Source: Micromonospora sp. WMMD882
Lineage (GTDB): Bacteria > Actinomycetota > Actinomycetes > Mycobacteriales > Micromonosporaceae
NCBI RefSeq assembly: GCF_027497255.1
Contig: NZ_CP114903.1
Span: 1,674,001 to 1,738,000 of the forward strand
Length of the DNA stretch: 64,000 nt
Direction: 5' to 3'
The position numbers and the translations under genes were made by a program. Positions 44,237-52,421 of the stretch are shown in pieces. The notes under the pieces are model-generated. The model was not told the origin of the DNA and searched no databases. It saw only the letters and a program-made list of their open reading frames with translations. How positions within the stretch are numbered: the first letter of the stretch is position 1; every line of letters starts with the position of its first letter.

Positions 44237-44992
44237 GTGCCGACGAACGCCGAGCAGGGGCCTGGCTGGCTCCGACGGTTCCATCCGGCGACGCCGGGCG
44301 CGACGCGTCTGGTGTGCCTACCGCACGCCGGTGGCGCCGCCAGCTACTACTTCCCGTTCTCCCGGTCCCTGGCCCCACGGGTCGAGGTGCTCGCGGTGCA
44401 GTATCCGGGCCGGCAGGACCGCCTCGACGAGCCGCCGCTGGACCGGATCAGTCGGTTGGTCGACGGGGTGGAGGCGGCGCTGGGCGCCGCGCCGTCCGCC
44501 ACGCCGCTGGCGTTCTTCGGCCACAGCATGGGCGCGGTCATCGCGTACGAGACGGCCCTGCGGTTGCAGGACCGGGGGTTCACGTTGGACCACGTCTTCG
44601 TGTCCGGCCGCCGCGCGCCCTCGTGCTACCGGACGGAGTCGGTGCACCAGCGTGACGACGAGGGCATCATCGAGGAGATCGCCCTGTTGGGCGGCACGAA
44701 CGTCGCCGCGCTACGGGACCCTGACCTCCTCGCCATGGCGATGCCCGCCCTCCGCGCCGACTACCAGGCCATCGAGACCTATCGGCACGTTCCGGGGCAT
44801 CGGCTGCGCTGCCCGGTGACCGTCCTGGTGGGCGACGCGGATCCGCGGACCACCACGGAGGAGACGAAGGCGTGGGCCGGGCACGTCGCCGGTCCGCTCG
44901 ACGTGCGGGTGTTCCCCGGCGACCACTTCTACCTGAACCAGCAGGCCGCGGCGGTCACCGCGCTGGTGGCGGAGCGACTGGCCCCGGCCTGA
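44237..44992 (+). CDS. Type II thioesterase (251 aa)
   Basis: Alpha/beta hydrolase of the GrsT/RifR type that removes wrong acyl groups from carrier proteins in polyketide or peptide synthesis. LVCLPHAGGAASYYFPFSRSL, EVLAVQYPGRQDRLDEPP, nucleophile Ser in FFGHSMGAVIAYE, VSGRRAPS, Asp in VLVGDADPRTT and His in FPGDHFYLNQ are all standard. GTG 44237 follows AGAGGACGGACGAGC. It is divergent from the NB-ARC regulator. No PKS or NRPS gene is in the window, so it may serve the adjacent OleA-like pathway or a distant cluster. Confidence 0.92.
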   Translation: MPTNAEQGPGWLRRFHPATPGATRLVCLPHAGGAASYYFPFSRSLAPRVEVLAVQYPGRQDRLDEPPLDRISRLVDGVEAALGAAPSATPLAFFGHSMGAVIAYETALRLQDRGFTLDHVFVSGRRAPSCYRTESVHQRDDEGIIEEIALLGGTNVAALRDPDLLAMAMPALRADYQAIETYRHVPGHRLRCPVTVLVGDADPRTTTEETKAWAGHVAGPLDVRVFPGDHFYLNQQAAAVTALVAERLAPA

Positions 44993-45077
44993 CGCGACGG
45001 CCTACCCGAAGGCCGACAGGAAGGTGTCGACGGCGGCCACGGTGACGGTCCGCCGCTGCGCCGCCGGCACGGCGCGG

Positions 45078-46298
45078 TCAGGTCGGGTCCGCCCGACGGA
45101 CGGCCGGTGGGCGGGTGGCCGGCACCAGCGCCAGGGTGGGCAGCAGCAGCAACGGCACGACCAGCAGCGCCCGCAGGGTGCCGACATGGTCGCCGAGCAG
45201 CCCGATCAACGGCGGCCCGGCCAGGAACGCGGTGTAGCCGATCGCCGCCACCACGCTGACCCGGACGGCGGCGTGCTCCTCCTCGTCGGCGGCGGCGCTC
45301 ATCCCGACCGGGAAGCCCAACGACGCGCCGAGCCCCCACAGGGCCGCCCCGGCCACCGCCACCGGTCCGGAGCCGACGAGCACGGCGGTCAGCGACCCGA
45401 CGACCGCCACGCCGACGGTGCCGAGCAGCACCGGCACCCGCCCCCACCGGTCCAGCAGCGGCGGGCCGGCGAGCCGCCCCACGGTCATCCCGACCACGAA
45501 CAGCCCGAAGACCGCCGCGCCGGCCGCCTCGCCGAAGCCGTGCCCGTCGACGAAGGCGACCGCCAGCCAGTCGTTGGCGGCGCCCTCGGTGAACGCCATC
45601 ACCAGCACCAGCAGGCCGACCAGCAGGGTCCGGGGCTCCCGCCAGGCGTCCCGGAGCCGGCCGGAACGCCGGCCCGTGGCCCCGGGGGCGTGCGCGGCGG
45701 CCGGCAGGAAGCGGCGGACGGCGGGCAGCGTGCCGGCCACCACGACCACCGCGACCAGGCCGAGGTGCGCCGTCAACGACGCGCCGAGGCTCGCCGCCCC
45801 GGCGCCCAGGCCCGCGCCGGTCACCGACCCCACGCTCCACGCGGCGTGGAACCGGGGCATGATCGTGCGTCCCAGGCGACGTTCCACCGCCGCCGCCTCG
45901 ACGTTGAAGGCGACCTCGGCCGTGCCGGCGCCGAGCCCGGCGGCGAAGAGCCCGAGCGCGACGCCCGGTATCGAGCCGGCGACCTCGGCGGCGAACGCGC
46001 CACCGGACAGTCCGAACGCGATCAGCAGGTGCGCCGTCACCACCGTGCGGGCGGCGCCGAGCCGGTGCGTCACCAGGCCGGCCGTGGTCAGGGCGAGCAA
46101 CGCGCCGCTGGACATGGCGAGCAGCACCAGACCGAGCTCGCCGGCGCTGAGCCCGAGCGCCGTCCGGACCGCCGGCACCCGGGAGAACCACGAGGCCACG
46201 GCCAGTCCGTTGAGCGCGAACACGACCAGCACGGCGTTGCGGGCGGCCCGCACGTACGACGGCGTCGCCGGGTCCGTCGCGTCTCGGACCTGTTCCAT
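45078..46298 (-). CDS. MFS transporter (406 aa)
   Basis: Major facilitator with about 12 hydrophobic segments: AVLVVFALNGLAVASWFSRVPAVRTALGLSAGELGLVLLAMSSGALLALTTAGLVTHRLGAARTVV at the start (motif A region TAGLVTHRLG), a central Ala/Arg-rich loop (about 200-215) and six more helices including GLFVVGMTVGRLAGPPLLDRWG. It resembles the YbjJ/FucP-like group of inner-membrane sugar or drug transporters. The ATG at 46298 is chosen over the longer frame because it directly precedes the hydrophobic core. Substrate unknown. Convergent with the thioesterase gene. Confidence 0.87.
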   Translation of the reverse strand: MEQVRDATDPATPSYVRAARNAVLVVFALNGLAVASWFSRVPAVRTALGLSAGELGLVLLAMSSGALLALTTAGLVTHRLGAARTVVTAHLLIAFGLSGGAFAAEVAGSIPGVALGLFAAGLGAGTAEVAFNVEAAAVERRLGRTIMPRFHAAWSVGSVTGAGLGAGAASLGASLTAHLGLVAVVVVAGTLPAVRRFLPAAAHAPGATGRRSGRLRDAWREPRTLLVGLLVLVMAFTEGAANDWLAVAFVDGHGFGEAAGAAVFGLFVVGMTVGRLAGPPLLDRWGRVPVLLGTVGVAVVGSLTAVLVGSGPVAVAGAALWGLGASLGFPVGMSAAADEEEHAAVRVSVVAAIGYTAFLAGPPLIGLLGDHVGTLRALLVVPLLLLPTLALVPATRPPAVRRADPT

Positions 46299-46321
46299 CT
46301 GCGGTGCCCTCCCCCGTGTGG

Positions 46322-47206
46322 TCAGCCGGACCGTCGCCGGCTGTTCCGCCGTACCCGCGGACGGCTGTCGCCACCCGTCCGGACCGGGGTGAGCGGCAGG
46401 CTCGTCCAGTGGGTCGGCCGGCCCAGCTCCGCCGGCACCCGGGTGCTCCGGTCGCCCCGGGCGGCGTCGAGTTGGGCGCGGGTGAGGAAGAGGCAGCCGG
46501 TCAGGTCCGCGCCGCGCAGGTCGGCGCCGCGCAGGTCGGCCCCGGTCACGTCGGCCAGGCGCAGGTCCGCGCCCCGCAGGTCCGCGCCGATCAGGTACGC
46601 CCCGCGCAGGTTCGCCGCGCGCAGGTCGTCCCGGCGCAGGTCGGCGCCGATCAGGCCGGCGCCCCGCCGGTCCGGGCCGGGGCGGCCGGTCCGGGAGCGG
46701 AGCCGTTCGCTGGCGGCTGACAGCACCGGGTTGACCTGTCGCCGCAGCGCGTCGACGTCCAGGGCGCGCAGCGCGTCCGGCTCCTGGCCGGTGAGCGCGG
46801 CGAGGGTGTCCCGGGCGGCGTCCAGCTCGTCGTCCAACGGCGCGCCGGGGCGCAGGGCCCGCGCGACGGTGACGTGCCAGAGCAGCTCGCACAGCGACCG
46901 CACGACCGGGAACACGGCCGTCATCGGCTCGACCAGCTCCGGGTGGACGCGCCAGTCGCGTCCGCCGAAGGTCACCTGGGCGACCTGCTGCCCGGCGCCG
47001 AAGCAGTCGAAGACGGCGCAGCCGGCGAAGCCGCTCCCGCGCAGCCGGTCGTGGATGCCACACCGGTGGTCGACGCCCAGGTGCGGGCAGGGCGTGCCGG
47101 CCGGCTTGTCGAGGGCGAAGTCCGCCGAGGCGGCGAAGGCCGGCGCCAGGCAGCAGATCGCGAAACAGCGTCCGCAGTCCGCGCGCAGATCAGCGGGGAC
47201 GGACAT
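46322..47206 (-). CDS. Pentapeptide-repeat protein with Cys-rich N-terminal domain (294 aa)
   Basis: The N-terminal region has a cluster of Cys/His residues ([35 protein letters not shown]) that could bind zinc or an iron-sulfur cluster. A helical middle follows, and about ten pentapeptide repeats of A(D/N)LRG type ([20 protein letters not shown]..., [15 protein letters not shown]) form a right-handed beta-helix at about 190-245. A very basic tail ends it. Pentapeptide proteins such as MfpA protect DNA gyrase, but the Cys-rich head makes this a different type. GGAGGAG precedes the ATG at 47206. Lies 23 bases upstream of the MFS gene, so possibly co-transcribed. Confidence 0.85.
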   Translation of the reverse strand: MSVPADLRADCGRCFAICCLAPAFAASADFALDKPAGTPCPHLGVDHRCGIHDRLRGSGFAGCAVFDCFGAGQQVAQVTFGGRDWRVHPELVEPMTAVFPVVRSLCELLWHVTVARALRPGAPLDDELDAARDTLAALTGQEPDALRALDVDALRRQVNPVLSAASERLRSRTGRPGPDRRGAGLIGADLRRDDLRAANLRGAYLIGADLRGADLRLADVTGADLRGADLRGADLTGCLFLTRAQLDAARGDRSTRVPAELGRPTHWTSLPLTPVRTGGDSRPRVRRNSRRRSG

Positions 47207-47266
47207 CGGTGTTCTCCTCCCGGGCACGGCAGGCAAGCCTAGCCCGGCGGCGGGTCGGGGCCGGGG

Positions 47267-47893
47267 TCAGCGTCCGGTCAGGGCACGCAGCAGGGTACGG
47301 ACGGCGTCGCGCAGGTCCTCCCGGCTCTCCTCGGTGCCGGGGGGCGGCGCGGCCAGTCCGCCGGTGCCGACCAGCCGGTCGAAGAGCAGCCCGTCGACGA
47401 AGGCGACGAACTGCTCGCCCTGCCGGCGCGGGTTGACCGCTCCGGCCTGGGCGAGCAGGCCCCGGATCTGCTCCCGCATGGGCGTGCCGTGGGCGAGGAG
47501 CCGGCGCAGCTCGTGGTGGTGTGTCGCCTCCAACTGGCAGGCGTACCGGGCCAGCACGCGGTTGCGGCCGGGGCCGAGCCAGGTGTCGAGCAGGAGGGCG
47601 AGGGCGGTGGCGAGCTGGTCGAGGTCGGCCGCGGTGAGCGGCGGCAGCGGCCCGGCCGACGGGTCGACCGGCAGGTGGCGGGCCTCGTAGTCGGCGCGGT
47701 TCAGGTCGACGACGCGTTGCGCCACCGCCTCCACCAGGGCCCGGCGGGTCCGCAGGTACGCCGAGGTGGTGCCGGTCGGCATGGTGGCGCGGGCGTCCAC
47801 CGCCCGGTGGGTGAGCCCCCGGATGCCCTGTTCGGCGATCAGGTCGATGGCCGCGTCCGCCAGCAGGTCCACCCGTTTTACCCGGCCTGTCAC
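47267..47893 (-). CDS. TetR-family transcriptional regulator (208 aa)
   Basis: N-terminal TetR helix-turn-helix: VDLLADAAIDLIAEQGIRGLTHRAVDARATMPTGTTSAYLRTRRALVEAVAQRV, followed by an all-helical ligand domain. GTG 47893 follows GGTGGGGGAACCA; the longer frame to 48157 overlaps the next gene and is rejected. A perfect TetR-like palindrome (47933-47948) lies 40 bases upstream, so autoregulation is likely. The genes downstream (pentapeptide protein and MFS transporter) are the natural targets. Confidence 0.88.
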   Translation of the reverse strand: MTGRVKRVDLLADAAIDLIAEQGIRGLTHRAVDARATMPTGTTSAYLRTRRALVEAVAQRVVDLNRADYEARHLPVDPSAGPLPPLTAADLDQLATALALLLDTWLGPGRNRVLARYACQLEATHHHELRRLLAHGTPMREQIRGLLAQAGAVNPRRQGEQFVAFVDGLLFDRLVGTGGLAAPPPGTEESREDLRDAVRTLLRALTGR

Positions 47894-47932
47894 TGGTTCC
47901 CCCACCGGTCGTCGACTCGCCGTACCATGTGT

Positions 47933-47948
47933 TTCTACACCTGTAGAA
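47933..47948. promoter_or_regulatory. TetR operator palindrome TTCTACACCTGTAGAA
   Basis: A perfect dyad with 7-base arms around a CC centre, AT-rich in a GC-rich context, just upstream of the tetR start. This is the expected place for an autoregulatory operator. Confidence 0.75.
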
Positions 47949-48017
47949 GACAATCGCGGGGGCGGGGCCGTCACCATCGCCGCCCGGTGGAGGGGACCGG
48001 GCGGCGGTGGTCCGACG

Positions 48018-48866
48018 TCAGCGCACGTGTTCCAGATAGCCCCGCACCGAGGCGTCCAGCACCTCCCGACCGGGGCGGGCCCACACGTCGGCGTGGAAGA
48101 CCTCCACCTCGACCGGGCCGGCGTAGCCGGCGGCGTCCACCGCCGCCCGCAGTCCACGCAGGTCGATGCAGCCCTCGCCGGGCAGGCCCCGCCCCAGCAG
48201 CACCCCCTCGGGCAGCGGGGTCACCCAGTCGCACACCTGGAAGGCGGCGATCCGGTCACCGGCCCGGGCGATCTGCTGGTGGACCGCGTCGTCCCACCAG
48301 ACGTGGTACGCGTCCACCACCACCCCGACCACGCCGACGTCGAACCGCTCGGCGATGTCCAACGCCTGCCCGAGACTGGCGACCACGCACCGGTCGGCGC
48401 AGAACATCGGATGCAGCGGCTCGATGGCCAGCGTCACCCCGGCCGCCGCGGCGTGCGGGGCCAGCTCGGCGATCGCGTCCGCCACCCGGTTCCGGGCGCC
48501 GGCGAGATCCCGGCTGCCGGCGGGCAGACCGCCGGAGACCAGCACCAGCACCCGGCAGTCCAGGGCGGCGGCCTCCTCGATGGCCCGCAGGTTCTCCGTC
48601 CGCCAGTCGTCGTCTGCGGTGAAGAAGCCACCACGGCACAGCGAGGTGACGGTGAGCCCGGCGTCGCGGACCAGCCGGGCGGCGCGGGCCACGCCGTACT
48701 CCCCGACCGGCTCGCGCCACAGGCCGACGCCGGGGACGCCCGCGTCGACGCAACCCGCGACGACCTCCGCCAGCGGCCAGTGTTTCGCGGTCGCCTGGTT
48801 GAAGGAGAACCGCTCCAGTCCGGCCGGCACGTCGACGCCCGGCACGAGCTGCCGGGCGGCGGTCAC
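48018..48866 (-). CDS. Sugar isomerase/epimerase-like TIM-barrel protein (282 aa)
   Basis: AP-endonuclease-2/xylose-isomerase-like fold. FSFNQATAKHWPLAEVVAGCVDAGVPGVGLWREPV, metal ligands in LAIEPLHP (Glu), GVVVDAYHVWWD (Asp and His) and VEVEVFHADVW (Glu). Such enzymes isomerise or epimerise keto-sugars and inosose-type compounds. The GTG overlaps the DUF993 gene stop (GTGA). It is the third gene of the operon oxidoreductase-DUF993-isomerase controlled by the divergent LacI protein. Confidence 0.87.
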   Translation of the reverse strand: MTAARQLVPGVDVPAGLERFSFNQATAKHWPLAEVVAGCVDAGVPGVGLWREPVGEYGVARAARLVRDAGLTVTSLCRGGFFTADDDWRTENLRAIEEAAALDCRVLVLVSGGLPAGSRDLAGARNRVADAIAELAPHAAAAGVTLAIEPLHPMFCADRCVVASLGQALDIAERFDVGVVGVVVDAYHVWWDDAVHQQIARAGDRIAAFQVCDWVTPLPEGVLLGRGLPGEGCIDLRGLRAAVDAAGYAGPVEVEVFHADVWARPGREVLDASVRGYLEHVR

Positions 48867-50014
48867 TGGGCCACCCCGGCGACGGTGAACAACGCCCGGG
48901 CCCGGGCGGCGGCCAGGTCGGCGTCGGGCAGCAGACCGGCCCGGTCGGCGAGGACGAGCAGCCGGGCCAGGTGGGCCGGGGAACGGCCGGCCTGCTGGCC
49001 GCCGACCATGGTGAAGTGCTCCTGGTGGCCGGTCAGCCAGGCCAGGAACACGATGCCGGTCTTGTAGTGCCAGGTCGGCGTCCCGAACAGGTGCCGGGCC
49101 AGCGGCACGGTCGGGGCCATGATCCGGTCGTACGTGGAGACGTCGCCGGCGTCCAGGGCGGCCAGCGCCGCGCCGGCGGCCGGGGCGATGGCGGCGAAGA
49201 TGCCCAGCAGCGCGTCGGAGTGGCCCTGCCCGTCGCCCCGGATCAGCTCCGGGTAGTGGAAGTCGTCGCCGGTGTAGAGGCGCACCCCGGCGGGCAGCCG
49301 GCGACGCAGGGCGACCTCCCGACCGGCGTCCAAAAGGGAGATCTTGATGCCGTCGACCTTGTCGGCGTGGTCCTTGACGAGCTGGAGCACCGTGTCGGCG
49401 GCCAGGTCCAGGTCGGTGGCGCCCCAGTAGCCGGCCAGCGCCGGGTCGAACATGTCCCCGAGCCAGTGCAGCACCACCGGCTCGTCACTGGCGGTGAGCA
49501 GCTCGGCGTAGACGGCGAGGTAGTCGTCGGGGCCGGTGGCGGCCGAGGCCAGGTGCCGGCTGCACATCAGCACCGGCCGGGCGCCGGCGGTCAGCACCTC
49601 CTCCAGTTGGCTCCGGTACGCCGCGGTCAGCTCGGCCACCGGGTACTCCCCCGGCGGCAGGTGGTCGGTGTTGACCCCGGCGACGATGCGCCCGCCGACC
49701 GAACGCGCCTCGGCGGCGCTGCGGCGGATCAGCTCCCGGGTGGCCGCGTGGTCGAGCCCCATCCCCCGTTGGGCGGTGTCCATCGCCTCGGCGACCCCGA
49801 AGCCGTACGACCACAGGTGGTGGCGGAAGGCGAGGGTGCGCTCCCAGTCCAGGGCGGCCGGCGCGCCGGGGACGTTCTCCGCGCCCGGGTCGGCGACGAC
49901 GTGCGCGGCGGCGTACGCGACCCGGGAGGTGGGCGGGCCGGCCGGGCGGGCGAATCCGTCGCCCCCGCCGAGCCGGTACGTCTCCCCGCCCGGCAGTCGC
50001 ACCTGGGCGCTCAC
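48863..50014 (-). CDS. DUF993 protein, dihydrodipicolinate synthase-like aldolase (383 aa)
   Basis: Family DUF993, a class I aldolase-type TIM barrel of unknown reaction. LDWERTLAFRHHLWSYGFGVAEAMDTAQRGMGLDH, IVAGVNTDHLPPGEYP, VLMCSRHLA and the probable Schiff-base Lys in KVDGIKISLLDAGREVALRR are visible; GVRLYTGDDFHYPELIRGDGQGHSDALLG follows. Conserved pairing with a Gfo/Idh/MocA oxidoreductase and a sugar isomerase suggests cleavage of an oxidised sugar derivative, by inference only. The GTG start at 50014 overlaps the oxidoreductase stop. Confidence 0.85.
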   Translation of the reverse strand: MSAQVRLPGGETYRLGGGDGFARPAGPPTSRVAYAAAHVVADPGAENVPGAPAALDWERTLAFRHHLWSYGFGVAEAMDTAQRGMGLDHAATRELIRRSAAEARSVGGRIVAGVNTDHLPPGEYPVAELTAAYRSQLEEVLTAGARPVLMCSRHLASAATGPDDYLAVYAELLTASDEPVVLHWLGDMFDPALAGYWGATDLDLAADTVLQLVKDHADKVDGIKISLLDAGREVALRRRLPAGVRLYTGDDFHYPELIRGDGQGHSDALLGIFAAIAPAAGAALAALDAGDVSTYDRIMAPTVPLARHLFGTPTWHYKTGIVFLAWLTGHQEHFTMVGGQQAGRSPAHLARLLVLADRAGLLPDADLAAARARALFTVAGVAQ

Positions 50015-51162
50015 CGGTCCAGCTCCGGCACCTCGACGCGGACGCCCTCACGGGCGGAGCGCAGGCCCAGCTCGGCCAGTTGCACGCCGCGCGCCCCGGC
50101 GAGGAAGTCCCAGCGGAACGGCTCCCCGGCGACCACGTGCCGCAGGAACGCCTCCCACTGCACCTTGAAGCCGTTGTCGAACTCCTCGTTGTCCGGCACC
50201 TCCGTCCACTGGGACCGGAAGCTCTCGGTCACCGGGAGGTCCGGGTTCCACACCGGCTTCGGGGTGACCGCCCGGTGCTGGACCTTGCAGCCGCGCAGCC
50301 CGGCGACCGCGCTGCCCTCGGTGCCGTCCACCTGGAACTCGACCAGCTCGTCGCGGTGCACCCGGACGCACCAGGAGGAGTTGAGCTGGGCGACGATCCC
50401 GCCGGCCAGCTCGAAGATGCCGTACGCGGCGTCGTCGGCGGTGGCCGGATAGGCCGCCCCGGACTCGTCGACCCGGCGGGGGATGTGCGTGGCGATCACC
50501 GCCGTCACGGCCCTGACCTCGCCGAACAGCTCCTCCAGCACGTACTGCCAGTGCGGGAACATGTCGACGACGATGCCGCCGCCGTCCTCGGCGCGGTAGT
50601 TCCAGGACGGCCGCTGCGCGGGTTGCCAGTCGCCTTCGAACACCCAGTAGCCGAACTCGCCGCGCACCGAGAGGATCTGCCCGAAGAAGCCGCCGTCGAC
50701 GAGCCGCTTGAGCTTGCGCAGGCCGGGCAGGAAGAGTTTGTCCTGCACCACGCCGGTCCGCAGCCCGGCGGCGCCGGCCGCGCGGGCCAGCTCCAGGGCG
50801 GCGGCGCTCGTCTCGGCCAGCGGCTTCTCGGTGTAGACGTGTTTGCCGGCCTCGATGGCCTGCCGGATCGCCTTCTCCCGTTGCTGGGTCACCTGGGCGT
50901 CGAAGTAGATCTTCACGTCGTCGCGGGCCAGCGCCGCGCTCAGGTCGGTGGTCCAGTCCGCCAGTCCGTGCCGTTCCGCGATCTCCCGGAGGCGGGTCTC
51001 GCTGCGGCCCACGAGCACGGGCTCCGGCCAGATGGTGGTGCCGTCGTCAAGTGGCACGCCACCCTGCTCGCGGATGGCGAGCAGGGAGCGGACCAGGTGC
51101 TGCCGGTACCCCATCCGGCCGGTGACGCCGTTGAGGATGATGCCGATCGGCCTGCGGGTCAT
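50011..51162 (-). CDS. Gfo/Idh/MocA-family oxidoreductase (383 aa)
   Basis: NAD(P)-dependent sugar or cyclitol dehydrogenase. Rossmann start IGIILNGVTGRMGYRQHLVRSL (a variant glycine motif), HVYTEKPLAET with the EKP motif, then DKLFLPGLRKLKRLVDGGFFGQILSVRGEFGYWVFEG and GGGIVVDMFPHWQYVLEELFG. The ATG at 51162 follows GGAAGGAAGACC. First gene of a three-gene operon. A LacI-type operator at 51181-51194 lies between the start codon and the divergent lacI gene. Confidence 0.9.
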   Translation of the reverse strand: MTRRPIGIILNGVTGRMGYRQHLVRSLLAIREQGGVPLDDGTTIWPEPVLVGRSETRLREIAERHGLADWTTDLSAALARDDVKIYFDAQVTQQREKAIRQAIEAGKHVYTEKPLAETSAAALELARAAGAAGLRTGVVQDKLFLPGLRKLKRLVDGGFFGQILSVRGEFGYWVFEGDWQPAQRPSWNYRAEDGGGIVVDMFPHWQYVLEELFGEVRAVTAVIATHIPRRVDESGAAYPATADDAAYGIFELAGGIVAQLNSSWCVRVHRDELVEFQVDGTEGSAVAGLRGCKVQHRAVTPKPVWNPDLPVTESFRSQWTEVPDNEEFDNGFKVQWEAFLRHVVAGEPFRWDFLAGARGVQLAELGLRSAREGVRVEVPELDR

Positions 51163-51180
51163 GGTCTTCCTTCCACCTCA

Positions 51181-51194
51181 GGCAAGCGCTTTCC
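51181..51194. promoter_or_regulatory. LacI-family operator GGCAAGCGCTTTCC
   Basis: Reads GGAAAGCGCTTGCC on the minus strand, a near-perfect match to the general LacI/GalR palindrome with central GCGC. It is 19 bases upstream of the oxidoreductase ATG, so binding would block transcription of the operon. Confidence 0.8.
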
Positions 51195-51356
51195 CAAGCA
51201 GGGTAGGTGTCCCCGACGTCGCCGGGCAAGGCCCCACCCCGACACGTCGTGTGACCTGCCGGACCCGACGGACGCTGGGACCGGTCCACGCCCTGCGGTA
51301 ACCTGAGGCGCGCCCGGCGGCGCGAGGCACATCGACAGAGCGACTCGGGGGTGGCC

Positions 51357-52373
51357 ATGGCGACGCTGGCCGACGTCGCCCGGCGGGCCGGGGTCTCCCC
51401 CGCGACCGCGTCGCGGGTGATCAACGGCAGCAGCAAGACGGTCACCGAGGAGCTACGCGACCGGGTGCTGCGGGCCGTCGCCGACCTGCGGTACGTGCCC
51501 AACGCCCACGCCCAGCTCCTGGCCCGGCCGCAGCGCAGCGTGGTCGGCGTGATCGTGCACGACGTCTCCGACCCGTACTTCGCCGAGGTCACCAGGGGGC
51601 TGCAACGGGTGGCCACCGCGCGCGGCAAGCTGCTGATCATCTGCAACAGCTACCGGGACCCGGAACGCGAGCTGGAGTACGTCGACCTGCTGCGCGGCCA
51701 GCAGGTGGCGGCGATGATCCTGGCCGGCTCGGGCTACCACGACGACGGCTTCACCACCCGGCTCAACGAGCAGCTCGCCGCGTACGAGGCCACCGGCGGC
51801 CGGGTCGCGGTGATCGGCCGGCACGAGCACGCCGGGGACGCGGTGATGCCGGCCAACGAGTCCGGCGCCCACCTGCTGGCCGGGGAGCTGGCCGCGTTGG
51901 GGCACCGACGGATCGGGGTGATCGCCGGCCCCCGGCTGCTCACCACCACCACGGACCGGCTGGCCGGGCTGCGCCGGGGCCTCGCCGAGGCGGGGCTGCC
52001 CCTGCCGGAGGAGCACATCCGCTACGCCGGGTTCGACCGGGACAGCGGCGTCGCCGCCACCGCCGCCCTGCTCGACGGGGCGCCCGACCTGACCGCGATC
52101 GTGGCCCTCAACGACTCGATGGCCGTCGGCGCGTTGTCGCTGCTGCGGGCTCGGGGCATGACCGTGCCCGACCAGATCTCCGTCGCCGGGTTCGACGACA
52201 TGCCGATCGCCCGGGACGTCACCCCCACCCTCACCACCGTCCGGCTGCCGCTGGTGGAGATGGGCGCGCGGGCGATGACGCTCGCCCTGGAGCCCGAGGT
52301 CGACGGCGACCGCGTCGAGGTGCTCGACGTCGAGCTGGTACGCCGCGACAGCACCGCCCCCGCCCCGGCCTGA
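51357..52373 (+). CDS. LacI-family repressor of the DUF993 operon (338 aa)
   Basis: N-terminal HTH (ATLADVARRAGVSPATASRVINGSSKTVTEELRDRVLRAVADLRYVPNAHAQLLA) with hinge, then a periplasmic-binding-like sugar domain (VVGVIVHDVSDPYFAEVTRGLQ, LAALGHRRIGVIAG, VALNDSMAVGALSLLRARGMTVPDQISVAGFDD). ATG 51357 is preferred to GTG 51351 because the HTH begins at once. It is divergent from the oxidoreductase-DUF993-isomerase operon and is very likely its repressor. It ends inside a long hairpin. Confidence 0.92.
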   Translation: MATLADVARRAGVSPATASRVINGSSKTVTEELRDRVLRAVADLRYVPNAHAQLLARPQRSVVGVIVHDVSDPYFAEVTRGLQRVATARGKLLIICNSYRDPERELEYVDLLRGQQVAAMILAGSGYHDDGFTTRLNEQLAAYEATGGRVAVIGRHEHAGDAVMPANESGAHLLAGELAALGHRRIGVIAGPRLLTTTTDRLAGLRRGLAEAGLPLPEEHIRYAGFDRDSGVAATAALLDGAPDLTAIVALNDSMAVGALSLLRARGMTVPDQISVAGFDDMPIARDVTPTLTTVRLPLVEMGARAMTLALEPEVDGDRVEVLDVELVRRDSTAPAPA

Positions 52374-52421
52374 CCGCCGCCCGCCCCGCACGCCGTCCGG
52401 GGCGGGCGGCGGTCAGGCCGG
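52365..52421. terminator. Bidirectional terminator containing both stop codons
   Basis: A perfect 23-bp inverted repeat (arms 52365-52387 and 52399-52421, 11-nt loop). The lacI stop (52371-52373) lies in one arm and the pmoA-like stop (52413-52415) at the mirror position in the other. Confidence 0.88.

Noticed and set aside
44237..44992. The adjacent thioesterase as a stand-in for OleB
   Set aside because: OleB is a haloalkane-dehalogenase-like hydrolase with an Asp nucleophile, whereas this protein has GHSMG and all features of a type II thioesterase.
50011..51162. Classification of the oxidoreductase operon as a myo-inositol (iol) cluster
   Set aside because: No IolB, IolC, IolD or IolG/IolE-specific signatures were recognised, and DUF993 is not part of that pathway.
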